64,000 bases of DNA from Woeseiaceae bacterium (GTDB lineage Bacteria; Pseudomonadota; Gammaproteobacteria; Steroidobacterales; Woeseiaceae): NCBI GenBank assembly GCA_021773035.1, contig JAJFKU010000066.1, positions 62,001-126,000 of the forward strand, given 5' to 3'. The notes beneath the pieces are model-generated. The model saw only the letters and a program-made list of their open reading frames with translations. It had not been told where the DNA came from and ran no database searches. Positions 55,636 through 64,000 of the stretch are shown piece by piece (position 1 is the first letter of the stretch; each line of letters begins with the position of its first letter). A program made the translations under genes and the position numbers.

Positions 55636-56766
55636 CTAGTCAGAGGCCCCGGAAATCACGGTTTCGGCACCGGACACACGAACGCTCATACCGTTCACCG
55701 GCGCTTCAAGCGCCGTCGCGACAATGCGCTCGCCGGGGCTCGCGCCGTTGCTGACGTAAACATAGTCGGAGTCCGAACGAATGATATCGACCTTTCTGAT
55801 GGCCAGTTTGTTGTCACGTTCGACGAACACCAGCTCGTCGGAACCACGTACATAGACTCGCGGGATGCGAATGACATTCGCCGCGCTCGCACCGTCTATC
55901 GTAGCGGCGACGAACGTCCCGACAGGCAGGACCGGCCCTTCGCCGTGCAAGCTGTAGGGGTCGTCAACACGTGCCACCGCGTGCGTAACACGGCTGGCTT
56001 CGTCCACTACACCTTCGGTCCGGACGATGGTCGCTGCCCACTCCGTACGCGCACCTTTTTGAATGGCCGACAGCGTCACCGCCGGTCCCTTCGCGCCACC
56101 GCTGGCAGCGACTTCCGTCGCCGTGGGCAAATCGACGAAAGCCAGGTCCCGGTCTGTCAGCGGCAGTCGGATCTCCGCAAACTCCGTCGAAAAAACCACG
56201 CCGAGCCGCGTTCCCTGACTGACATACTGTCCCAGGTCTGCCTCTTTGGCACGCACCATTCCGTCATACGGGGGACGAATGAATGTACGTTCGAGATCGT
56301 GCCTGGCACGTACCAGGTCCGCCTTCGAACTCGCCAGCGCTGCCGCGGCCGACGCGTATTCAGACTCGGCGCGATAGCCCTGACTACGCAGTTTGCTCGC
56401 ACCGTCATATTCGATCTGCCGCTGATTGAGCAACGCTTCCGCCTGCTCGACGGCCATAGCGAAATTGGTTGGGTCAATACGCATCAGAACTTCGTTTGCC
56501 TCGAATACACCGCCGGCGACAAACTTGGGAGACAGGCTGGTGATCGTACCCGATACCACCGAACTCAGGACCGTCTCCGTACGCGGTAACACGGTACCCT
56601 GACTGCTAACCTCGAAGTTCGCCGTCATCGTTTGCAACTCGATCACGTCAACAATCGGATCGAGATCTAACTGCTCTTTCTTCGGTGGCTCGGAGCGGCT
56701 GGCAATCATTGCAAAAACAGCAACAATGGCGAGAGCCGGCAAACCGAAGACGAAGAGGATTCGCAT
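55636..56766 (-). CDS. RND periplasmic adaptor (MFP)
   Basis: The 376-residue membrane-fusion protein has an N-terminal hydrophobic anchor (VFGLPALAIVAVFAMIAS), then a lipoyl-like hairpin (VLPRTETVLSSVVSGTITSL), a helical hairpin (NQRQIEYDGASKLRSQGYRA) and a beta-barrel domain. It links the inner-membrane pump to an outer-membrane channel. Its stop lies two bases before the permease start. Confidence 0.92.
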   Translation of the reverse strand: MRILFVFGLPALAIVAVFAMIASRSEPPKKEQLDLDPIVDVIELQTMTANFEVSSQGTVLPRTETVLSSVVSGTITSLSPKFVAGGVFEANEVLMRIDPTNFAMAVEQAEALLNQRQIEYDGASKLRSQGYRAESEYASAAAALASSKADLVRARHDLERTFIRPPYDGMVRAKEADLGQYVSQGTRLGVVFSTEFAEIRLPLTDRDLAFVDLPTATEVAASGGAKGPAVTLSAIQKGARTEWAATIVRTEGVVDEASRVTHAVARVDDPYSLHGEGPVLPVGTFVAATIDGASAANVIRIPRVYVRGSDELVFVERDNKLAIRKVDIIRSDSDYVYVSNGASPGERIVATALEAPVNGMSVRVSGAETVISGASD

Positions 56767-56975
56767 TCTGGTGTTTCCTTTTACGTGTGGGGAGTTGCCA
56801 CGGCCAGGTGCGTAGTCTGAAGGTTTTTGCGGCGAAAATCAGTCGTTTGTTCAAATTCGGCAAAAATGCCGCCGATCCCGCAAGAAAGCCGTTTCGTAAG
56901 CCGTTTTTGTGACATAAACCCTGAAATCGGACGGCAATGAACCCAAACTGACCATCCGGTAAGACCGAGCCGTTT

Positions 56976-59114
56976 ATGAGCATGTACTTACAACACTTTG
57001 GTTTTCAGAAACGTCCTTTTCACGCCACCGTAACCGGTAGCAATGTTTTCGTCGGGCCGCAGATTGCGGCAACGATGGCAGGACTAAAGAAATCGCTGGC
57101 CTCGAAGGACGCCATTGTGACCGTCCGCGGGCCGGTAGGTTCGGGCAAGACAACGCTGGTAACGCGCGCGCTGGAGTCGGTCGGGGAAACCCGCCACATC
57201 GTCGCCGTTGCGCGCATGCGCCTGGATAGCGACGATGTTCTCGAGCTGCTGCTCGATGAGCTGGGAGTCGAAGACAGACCCACCGGCACCATCCGTAAGT
57301 TCGCCGCCTTCAGACATCGACTCAAGGAACTGGAAGACGACAATTGCCGGGTATTCGTGAGCGTCGAGGATGGCGTCAGACTCGGTGCTGACACGCTGGC
57401 AGAGATCGAAGCGCTGACATCGGCCGATGCCGGCGTATCGGAAGGTGCCAGTGTTGTGATTATGGGCGACGAACGACTTGACGACGTGCTTCTCGAAGCA
57501 CAGATGGCGCGCATCCAGCAACGCATTCGCCAGCGATACACGGCTGAACCGTTGTGTGCCGCTGAGCTTCGCGGCTACCTGAGACATTGTTTCCGTCTTG
57601 CCGGTGCTGATTTTGAACGACTTTTCGAGGTCAACGGAGCGCCGCTACTCCACCACCTGTGTGACGGCATACCGCGGGTCGCCAACAACCTCGTTGAGTC
57701 CGCGCTAAGCGCTGCGGCGGAACAAGGGCTGCAACAGGTACCCTCTGCGTTGCTGGCGAGCGTTGCCGAAGGCGAGTACGGCCTGAGCGCAGCAGGATTC
57801 GACATGACGCCGGCGGCGGTCCCGCAGACAGAAACCCCGACCGCGCCAGTCCCGGCAGCGCCGTCGGCGGGCGTTCCTGAACCCACTGCCGAGGTCGCTC
57901 CTGAGATCGTTCCTGAACCCGCTGCCGAGGTCGCTCCAGAGGTGCTTCCTGAGCCCGTTCCTGACCTCCTTCCAGAGCCAACTCCTGCACTTGCTTCCGG
58001 CGTAGCTCCTGAGTCAGTTCCTCAGCGAGCTGTCGAAACGGTCGCGGCAACAAAGGCAGCAGAACCTGCGCCCGAAACCGATCCGCTGCCGGAACTGATT
58101 CAGGACACGCTGCCCGATCTCGAAATTCTCGCACCCGAACTCACCCTGAGTGATCCTGAGCAGGAAGCTGAGCACGAATCAGAACCCGCAAGCGCGTCGG
58201 AGCCGGACTTCGACCCTGCTCCCGTCGCTGATATCGAAACGCAGGCAGAAACGAAGCAGGAGAGCCCTGAGGTGCCCGCATGGGATCGCGACCCGACCAT
58301 GGCCGAACTCAAGCCGGACCTCGACGCGCTCGAGCAGGCGCTGGCCCTTGCGCAGAGCGACGCGCCGGAGCCACCAGGCGCTGCCGAAACAAAAGATGCG
58401 GACATACCGGAGCTGATCCCGGAAATCACGCTCGATCACGCGATCAATCAACGTATTGCGAACAAGGTTATCGACGAACCCGGTGAAGTAAGTCCGACGA
58501 CTCCGGCCGGCACAGCCAAAACGCAGCAGACCGACACGGACAAACCCGCGGTCAGCACGCCCCCGGCGAGGGACAGAAAAGCAGATTCGGAAGTCGACAA
58601 GATCGCCGCCGAACTGGCCAAAGCGAAATCGATTGAAGACGTCGACGACAGGATGGCGGAAACATTATTCGGCGGCGAACTCAGTCTGGCCGCTTCGCAG
58701 GTGTTCGCGAAACCACCGCTTCCGGACCCGGCAAACGAGGATATAGACAAGGCCGTTACCGAAGAACCACAGCAAAGCACGCCGAGTAATGACGGGGTAG
58801 ACATCGAGGTAACGCTCGAAGCTCCGGGCAAACTCGACGACGGCGGCCTGGACCTCTCCGCGTCACAGAGACTGAAAACCGTTCGAGCATTGAATGCGGA
58901 CCTGCACCCGTCGCTACGCGAGCCAAAAAGTAAGGCCGAAGTCAATGAGCTCTCACCGCCAACACCGGAGTCGATAGAGGATCAGATCAATATCTCGATG
59001 ACGCAGACTCTGAAAGCCCTGAACGTGAAGCCACCGGTTAGCGCCGATGATGACGACTACGATGAGGAAGGTGAATCCCGAAGTGGTTTCTTCAGTCGCT
59101 TCAAGCGCTCCTGA
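56976..59114 (+). CDS. ExeA-like AAA ATPase with long acidic/proline-rich tail
   Basis: The N-terminal 260 residues are a GspA/ExeA-type AAA domain (MSMYLQHFGFQKRPFHATVT..., Walker A GPVGSGKT at 52-59, a Walker-B-like VFVSVED near residue 128, and a lid with GIPRVANNLVESAL). From about residue 280 to 712 the sequence becomes rich in Pro, Glu, Asp and Ala, with a 36-bp tandem repeat starting at 57876. The C-terminal 50 residues again look structured (DQINISMTQTLKALNVKPP) and end in a basic tail (FFSRFKRS). In Aeromonas ExeA remodels peptidoglycan for secretion; no secretion genes are near, and no peptidoglycan-binding or membrane segment is visible. Confidence 0.82.
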   Translation: MSMYLQHFGFQKRPFHATVTGSNVFVGPQIAATMAGLKKSLASKDAIVTVRGPVGSGKTTLVTRALESVGETRHIVAVARMRLDSDDVLELLLDELGVEDRPTGTIRKFAAFRHRLKELEDDNCRVFVSVEDGVRLGADTLAEIEALTSADAGVSEGASVVIMGDERLDDVLLEAQMARIQQRIRQRYTAEPLCAAELRGYLRHCFRLAGADFERLFEVNGAPLLHHLCDGIPRVANNLVESALSAAAEQGLQQVPSALLASVAEGEYGLSAAGFDMTPAAVPQTETPTAPVPAAPSAGVPEPTAEVAPEIVPEPAAEVAPEVLPEPVPDLLPEPTPALASGVAPESVPQRAVETVAATKAAEPAPETDPLPELIQDTLPDLEILAPELTLSDPEQEAEHESEPASASEPDFDPAPVADIETQAETKQESPEVPAWDRDPTMAELKPDLDALEQALALAQSDAPEPPGAAETKDADIPELIPEITLDHAINQRIANKVIDEPGEVSPTTPAGTAKTQQTDTDKPAVSTPPARDRKADSEVDKIAAELAKAKSIEDVDDRMAETLFGGELSLAASQVFAKPPLPDPANEDIDKAVTEEPQQSTPSNDGVDIEVTLEAPGKLDDGGLDLSASQRLKTVRALNADLHPSLREPKSKAEVNELSPPTPESIEDQINISMTQTLKALNVKPPVSADDDDYDEEGESRSGFFSRFKRS
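57876..57965 (+). repeat. 36-bp tandem repeat in the ATPase tail
   Basis: Copies begin at 57876 and 57912, with a partial third at 57948. They encode Pro/Glu-rich units of the type PEPAAEVAPEVL. The unit is a multiple of three, so the frame stays open. Confidence 0.7.
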
Positions 59115-59172
59115 CGACGGGCACTCCCCGATCGAGCCCCGCACTCATCATCGACTCCCTTCGGTGGCGCGA

Positions 59173-59204
59173 CGATCTGTCGAAAAGGTACTTTTGACAG
59201 ATCG
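59173..59204. promoter_or_regulatory. Strong inverted repeat before the diguanylate cyclase
   Basis: CGATCTGTC pairs with GACAGATCG, and inside it AAAAG pairs with CTTTT around a GTA loop, with one bulged G on the left arm. There is no T run, so it is not a terminator. It lies 44 bp before the GTG of the cyclase and could be an operator or an mRNA leader hairpin. Confidence 0.6.
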
Positions 59205-59247
59205 CTCGAATTCAGGCAGTTTTGCCGCCCTTTAGGAGAAGCGGAGA

Positions 59248-60267
59248 GTGAAGGATCTTTACTCAGGGCTGGACGCTTGGCGCCACATTGCCGAGTCGAC
59301 ATCGCGACGGGAATCAGTCGAGAGCTACCTGCCCTTAATCCTCAGTGCGGCCGGCGCATTCGGCGTGTTGCCGTTCATGGTTCTGCGGTATATGCAGGGC
59401 TCGTGGATCGCTGCAGTCGTCGATACGGTTATTGTCGTCGGCTTCACCGCTCTGGGCATCTACGTTTATCGAACGCGCCGGGTACGATTCGCCAGTATCG
59501 CCATCTCCATATTCTGCATCGCCGGTGTCCTCACCACGGTGTATATTATTGGGCCACAGCAGATTTACTGGGTGTATCCGGGCCTGATCGCTGTCTTCTA
59601 CCTGCTGCGCCCGCAAGAAGCCATCGTACTCGTCATGATTACTACCGGAGCGCTGTTTCCGAAGTTGATCGGACATGTCGATTCGCACTCCTCGATTACG
59701 ATACTGATCACGATCACGGTAATGAGCGCTTTCGCTTTCGCATTCTCGCTGGTCACCAGCCGACAACGGGAGCAGTTGATCCTGCTCGCCACCAAGGACC
59801 CGTTGACCGGAGCCGGTAACCGTCGCCATTTCGACAACAAACTAACGGAAATGGTGCGCACCAAACAGCGGACGCAGACGCCGGCGTCGATAATCCTGTT
59901 GGACCTGGATCATTTCAAGATGGTCAACGATGTGCACGGGCACGCGGTTGGCGATCAGATACTGCGCAGCGTCACCGAAATCATCAACCTGAGAATCCGC
60001 GTCACCGACAGCCTGTACCGTATCGGCGGCGAAGAATTCGTTGTCGCCCTGGAAGGACAGGATATCAACGACGCAGCCCATCTCGCTGAGCAATTGAGAA
60101 CGCTGGTCGAAGCAAACGAACTCGCACCCGACCAGTCCGTCACGATCTCGTCGGGCGTCGCTGAACTCAAGGCCGATGAGTCATGGAAAGAATGGCTTCA
60201 TCGTGCGGACCAGGCGCTGTACGAGGCGAAGCGTAGTGGCCGCAATTCGACACATGTCTCAGATTAG
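59248..60267 (+). CDS. Diguanylate cyclase (GGDEF)
   Basis: The 339-residue protein starts with GTG and has five to six hydrophobic helices in the N-terminal half, then a GGDEF domain. The active motif is GGEEF at residues 260-264, competent for c-di-GMP synthesis, and an RVTD I-site at residues 251-254 supplies product inhibition. The membrane part is a sensor of unknown input. The gene follows the ExeA-like ATPase by 133 bp on the same strand. It is convergent with the second DUF885 gene. Confidence 0.93.
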   Translation: MKDLYSGLDAWRHIAESTSRRESVESYLPLILSAAGAFGVLPFMVLRYMQGSWIAAVVDTVIVVGFTALGIYVYRTRRVRFASIAISIFCIAGVLTTVYIIGPQQIYWVYPGLIAVFYLLRPQEAIVLVMITTGALFPKLIGHVDSHSSITILITITVMSAFAFAFSLVTSRQREQLILLATKDPLTGAGNRRHFDNKLTEMVRTKQRTQTPASIILLDLDHFKMVNDVHGHAVGDQILRSVTEIINLRIRVTDSLYRIGGEEFVVALEGQDINDAAHLAEQLRTLVEANELAPDQSVTISSGVAELKADESWKEWLHRADQALYEAKRSGRNSTHVSD

Positions 60268-62048
60268 GAGTCTGCAGACAGTTTCGTTTCTATCCAGCGC
60301 AAAATAACGTCTTCGAGCATCGCCAGCGGCACCGCACCATTTCCCAGCACGACATCATGAAACTCGCGCAGGTCGAACCGGTCGCCGAGATCGTGCTCCG
60401 CAATACGTCGTAACTCCCATATTTTCAATTCACCTAACTTGTAGGCAAGCGCCTGACCCGGCCAGGAAATATAGCGATCGACTTCAGCGCGAATATTGCC
60501 CTCTGACAACGATGTGTTGGCGAAGAAAAAATCCTGCGCCTGTTGTCTCGTCCAACCCTGCGAATGCAGACCGGTATCTACCACCAGTCGACAGGCACGC
60601 CACATTTCGTAACTCAGGCGCCCGAAGTGCTCGTAGGGAGTCTGGTAGATATCCATTTCCACGCCAAGTTTCTCGGTATACAACGCCCAGCCTTCGCCGA
60701 ACGCGCTGAAATACAGATTCCGTCGAAACTCGGGAACGTCCTCCAGTTCCGCCGACAGGGCATTTTGGTGATGATGGCCCGGAGCCGCCTCATGCAGGGT
60801 CAGCGCGGGGAGCTCATAAAGCGGCCGTTGGTCAAGCGCGTAAGTATTGATCCAGAATGCACCGCCATGGCGAGCACCGGGCGGCGCACCGTAGTACGCG
60901 CCGGTGGTGTAGTTTGGCGCTATTTCATCGGGTACCGGTACGATGCCGTACGGTTGCCGCGGCAACTTGCCGAAGAAACCCGGCATCTTGTAGTCAATAC
61001 GCTTTGCAATGTACGCGGTCTCTTTCAGCAGTTGTTCCTTACTATCGGCGTAAAATTGCGGGTCGTTACGAAGGAACTCCCCAAACGCCGCGAAATCACC
61101 TTCAAACTCAAGCTCTTCGATAATGGCGTCCATATCCGCACGAATCCGTTTGACCTCGGCAAGCCCGATCTTATGAATCTCGGCAGCGCCGGTATCCGTC
61201 AACGTCGTGTAGCGCTTGATGCTGAACGCGTAGTATTCCTTTCCCTGTCGCAGCTGCTCCGCACCCAGCGTTTCACTGGCCCGGTACTCGTCATGAAAAA
61301 ACCGGGCAAGTGCGGCGAATGCCGGCAACACTTCGTCGCGAATAACCGCACGGCCGCGCTCGCGTAGTCTCTCCTGATCGGCTGCAGACAGGCGATCGCT
61401 CATATCGGCAAACAGTTCGAAGAAACTGCTGTCCTCCGGATCGTCCTTGACCTGCGCTTCAATGGTCGGCAACACGCCGTCGATGACGATTTGCGGAAGT
61501 ACAAAACCGTCTGCAGCACCGCTTCGCATGTTCTCGATATTCTCCTCGAAATAGCGCGGGATATCTGACATCCGGGCGATGTAATCTTCGTAGTCGCCCG
61601 CGCTCGACATCAAAACGCCATTACTTGCCGTCAACGCGTTCATGAAGAATCCCGAGAAGGTGTTGAACGGGATTCGCGACAGGTTCAGTTCGTAGGCACC
61701 AATGGAGTCTTCGAGTATCCACTGAAACAACGCGGCGTTTGCCTTGCCGTTGATGCCCAACGATTCGGTATCGATATCCTGCAGGCGCCGCAGAAAGGCC
61801 TGCTCCGCCGCCAGCCGCCGGCCCTGGTCTTCACGAGATACACGAGGCATTCGATCGTTGAAGTCGTTAACGCCGACGGCCGTTGCAGCCGTCGGGTCCT
61901 CACGTAACGAGTAGTCCCAGTGTTCGGCAATCACGGCGTCGAGCGTTTGCTCCGCAGCCGATGTTTCAGCGAACCCCGGACTCGCAACGAGCGTACAGAC
62001 GACAGCCAGCAGTGAAACTGCGACGCGATGACCGCTTCTCGTGATCAT
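60264..62048 (-). CDS. DUF885 protein, exported (second copy)
   Basis: The 594-residue protein has a Sec signal (AVSLLAVVCTLVASPGFAET) and the DUF885 metal motif LTLHEAAPGHHHQNALS. It is a paralogue of the protein at 37113-38867; the two differ along most of their length. The catalytic histidines and glutamate are intact. Together with the M28 peptidase upstream it points to extracellular peptide use. Confidence 0.87.
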   Translation of the reverse strand: MITRSGHRVAVSLLAVVCTLVASPGFAETSAAEQTLDAVIAEHWDYSLREDPTAATAVGVNDFNDRMPRVSREDQGRRLAAEQAFLRRLQDIDTESLGINGKANAALFQWILEDSIGAYELNLSRIPFNTFSGFFMNALTASNGVLMSSAGDYEDYIARMSDIPRYFEENIENMRSGAADGFVLPQIVIDGVLPTIEAQVKDDPEDSSFFELFADMSDRLSAADQERLRERGRAVIRDEVLPAFAALARFFHDEYRASETLGAEQLRQGKEYYAFSIKRYTTLTDTGAAEIHKIGLAEVKRIRADMDAIIEELEFEGDFAAFGEFLRNDPQFYADSKEQLLKETAYIAKRIDYKMPGFFGKLPRQPYGIVPVPDEIAPNYTTGAYYGAPPGARHGGAFWINTYALDQRPLYELPALTLHEAAPGHHHQNALSAELEDVPEFRRNLYFSAFGEGWALYTEKLGVEMDIYQTPYEHFGRLSYEMWRACRLVVDTGLHSQGWTRQQAQDFFFANTSLSEGNIRAEVDRYISWPGQALAYKLGELKIWELRRIAEHDLGDRFDLREFHDVVLGNGAVPLAMLEDVILRWIETKLSADS

Positions 62049-62057
62049 AGTGCGCGC

Positions 62058-63764
62058 CTATTCAGTTTGCGAAAGCGCTTCGAGCCGAGCCGCCTCGAAC
62101 TCGTCACCGGGATTCCAGTTCGGCATGTCGTCAGCGTTGGCGATAGCCAGGCCGGTCCAGTAACCAAGCAGCGCGTCTTCGATCATGCCCTCGAGATTCC
62201 AGCTCGGGTCATACTCGTCGCTGGGCTGGTGGTAGTTGTGCTCGGTGTAGTTGTTCTGCTGTTCGCGTCCCCATTCGGGTGGGCGATCGATAAAGTCGGT
62301 ACCGGTATCGAGATACATAGCCGGAACACCGATCTTCGCGAAACTGAACTGATCCGAGCGATAAAAATAGCCCTTGTCAGCAAACTGGTCGGCCTTGACG
62401 ACCCTGCCCTGCTCGCCGGCGATCATGGTTACGATCTGGTCGATCGACGACTTGCCAAGACCGACGTAAGTCACATCGTGTGTATGGCCCCAGATGTTGC
62501 CACCGTCGTAGTTGAGGTTGGCCGCGATCTTGCCCGGGGCGAAGGTAGGGTTCGCCGCGTAATACTTGGAGCCGAGCAAACCCTGCTCCTCTGCTCCCAC
62601 CAGCGCGATAAGAACCGAACGCCGTGGCGCCTCGGGAAGCGCTTTGATCGCTTTAGCTATCGCGAGAACCTGCGCAACACCGGTCGCATTGTCAAAGGCA
62701 CCGTTGTAAATCGCGTCACCGTCTGCGTTAGGCGTCGCAATACCGAGGTGATCGTGATGCGCCGTGTAAATGACCGCCTCGTCTTTCAGCTCAGGGTCGC
62801 TACCCGGAATCAGGCCCAGTACGTTAGCAGACTGCACACGCTCAACATCGACGTCCATGGCAATCGATGTGGTGATCCCCAGCGGCACCGGCTCGAAGTC
62901 GCGGTTGTAGGCCTGCTCGCGAAGCTCGTCGAGATCCATACCTGCCATCGCGATCAGCTCACGTGCGGTATCCTCGGTAACCCAGGCCGATACCTCGCTC
63001 CGAGGTTCATCGCCGGCCGGCAACTCGAACTGCACTCCTGTCCAGGACGTTTGTACGACCTGGAACGGGTAACCCGCCGAAGGTCCGGTGTGAATAATAA
63101 TCGCACCGACTGCGCCCTGGCGCGCGGCACTGAGGTATTTGTAATCCCAGCGACCGTACCAAAGACGAGTCTCACCAGCGAACAACTCGGGATCCCAGTC
63201 GGGGTCGTTGTTCATCATCAGCAAAACCTTGCCTTTGAGGTCCACGCCCTTGTAATCGTCCCAGCCAAATTCGGGCGCCTGAATGCCGTAGCCGACAAAT
63301 ACAAGCTCCGCGTCTGCGAATTCAGCACGTTCTTTTTGCACACCGCTGCCAACGATGAACTGATCCCATTGCTTGAGTGTCATGTCCTTGCCGTGACCGG
63401 TGAACAGCCATTCGTCGGGCTGCGTTGCGTTCACGCCGACCAGTTCGAAGGGTTGCTCCCAGCTACCGTCCGCGGCGCCAGGCTCCAGGCCCAGCTCGGC
63501 CATGCGTTGCTGCAGATACTTGCGGGCTTTTTCGTCGCCGCGACTACCGGGCCCCCGGCCTTCGTAGTCATCGAGAGAAATCTCCTTGATGATCTCACGC
63601 ATGTATTCGTCCTGAATCTGCAGTGATGCCTGCTCTGCTGCCGGGTTACCGCTTTCTGCCTCTGCAGTCACCGGCGCCGCAGCTTCCGGTGTGGGTTCCT
63701 GTTTACCGCAAGCGACCAGAAGGCCGCTGACAGTGCAAAGTACGACGATGAAAAATTGCTTCAC
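62058..63764 (-). CDS. M28-family zinc peptidase, lipoprotein
   Basis: The start is GTG 63764, with TGGAG eight bases upstream. The 568-residue protein has a lipoprotein signal (lipobox SGLLVAC), a PA-like insert (KGVDLKGKVLLMMNNDPDWD) and a C-terminal M28 aminopeptidase domain. The metal-site segments are AVIYTAHHDHLGI, GAFDNATGVAQVL and ALVGAEEQGLLGS, all intact. It probably releases amino acids from peptides at the cell surface or in the periplasm. It starts 19 bp after the dienelactone-hydrolase remnant. Confidence 0.92.
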   Translation of the reverse strand: MKQFFIVVLCTVSGLLVACGKQEPTPEAAAPVTAEAESGNPAAEQASLQIQDEYMREIIKEISLDDYEGRGPGSRGDEKARKYLQQRMAELGLEPGAADGSWEQPFELVGVNATQPDEWLFTGHGKDMTLKQWDQFIVGSGVQKERAEFADAELVFVGYGIQAPEFGWDDYKGVDLKGKVLLMMNNDPDWDPELFAGETRLWYGRWDYKYLSAARQGAVGAIIIHTGPSAGYPFQVVQTSWTGVQFELPAGDEPRSEVSAWVTEDTARELIAMAGMDLDELREQAYNRDFEPVPLGITTSIAMDVDVERVQSANVLGLIPGSDPELKDEAVIYTAHHDHLGIATPNADGDAIYNGAFDNATGVAQVLAIAKAIKALPEAPRRSVLIALVGAEEQGLLGSKYYAANPTFAPGKIAANLNYDGGNIWGHTHDVTYVGLGKSSIDQIVTMIAGEQGRVVKADQFADKGYFYRSDQFSFAKIGVPAMYLDTGTDFIDRPPEWGREQQNNYTEHNYHQPSDEYDPSWNLEGMIEDALLGYWTGLAIANADDMPNWNPGDEFEAARLEALSQTE

Positions 63765-63783
63765 TTGAGTCACTCCAGATGGA

Positions 63784-64000
63784 TTATTCAAATAGTTCGG
63801 ACAGGAAATTTCGCATGGCGATCCAGGACCGCCGATCCGCAACGGCATCATAAACAGTGCCGCGCCCGGTGTCATTCGCTGCCGGGTTGGTAAATGCATG
63901 AGCTGTGCCGCCATAGCCGCGCAGCTGCCAGTCAGCGCCGTAGACATCCAGGGCAAAGGCGACATAGCCCAGACCCGCCAAATCCCTGGCCTTCCCTTCT
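63784..64000 (-). pseudogene. Dienelactone hydrolase remnant with internal deletion, cut by window edge
   Basis: Read on the minus strand the frame starts outside the window. It gives EGKARDLAGLGYVAFALDVY directly followed by GADWQLRGYGGTAHAFTNP and RRSWIAMRNFLSELFE. In intact dienelactone hydrolases these two parts are separated by roughly 130-150 residues that contain the nucleophile Cys and the catalytic Asp. Here they are joined in frame, leaving only the His. The gene therefore looks like a decayed or deleted copy. The upstream half lies beyond the window. Confidence 0.65.

Noticed and set aside
62028-63626. Plus-strand open frame of 532 codons
   Set aside because: It is antisense to the M28 peptidase, whose motifs and codon pattern are clear; the antisense product has no recognisable domain.

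Overview
The window comes from the chromosome of a moderately GC-rich gammaproteobacterium. The evidence is the block yebC-ruvC-ruvA-ruvB-ybgC-tolQ-tolR-tolA-tolB-pal-cpoB followed by tRNA-Lys (the same order as in E. coli and Pseudomonas), plus RelA, a second EF-G of the gammaproteobacterial type, RarD and ArfB. Many exported peptidases, an alkane-monooxygenase homologue, and no phage, insertion sequence, CRISPR array or integron suggest a free-living heterotroph, perhaps marine and Woeseia-like. That lineage is a guess from gene content, not a measurement.

Layout. 1-8.3 kb: tRNA-Lys and the Tol-Pal/Ruv block, all on the minus strand (envelope integrity, Holliday-junction processing). 8.4-13.5 kb: relA (stringent response), an SPFH/NfeD membrane pair and a sodium:alanine symporter. 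13.5-19.1 kb: sucA-sucB-lpd, a complete 2-oxoglutarate dehydrogenase operon. 19.2-23.6 kb: a small membrane protein, a lipoprotein cytochrome c, an AlkB-type monooxygenase, a CPBP membrane protease and, tail to tail with it, a bacteriocin-like peptide with a double-glycine-type leader, then an outer-membrane barrel. 23.6-27.5 kb: a tight three-gene operon (MFS transporter, PLP decarboxylase, FAD amine oxidase). 27.5-30.4 kb: arfB, a ribbon-helix-helix-like gene pair and fhs. 30.4-32 kb: a fic gene preceded by a very regular 70-bp operator-like repeat array. 32-39.6 kb: membrane and hypothetical genes, the queC-queE operon with an SDR that carries an export signal, and a DUF885 protein. 39.6-46.4 kb: small exported proteins, a DUF3300 protein, an SPFH-RHH operon with a perfect palindrome, a MOSC protein, a second RHH operon and an M19 dipeptidase. 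46.5-56.8 kb: SLC13 permease, metallopeptidase, EF-G2, rarD and an RND efflux pair. 57-64 kb: an ExeA-like ATPase with a long acidic, proline-rich tail, a diguanylate cyclase, a second DUF885 protein, an M28 peptidase lipoprotein and the remains of a dienelactone hydrolase gene.

The points most worth following up are the phased TCGACATAT array before fic (30651-30860), the peptide/CPBP protease pair (21691-22734), and three small RHH-type genes that each have their own operator-like sequence (28036-28058, 43090-43110, 44015-44053). Several gene starts were moved from the longest open frame to a site with a visible Shine-Dalgarno sequence or a family-typical N-terminus; each entry says so. Family assignments come from reading motifs by eye, without database searches.
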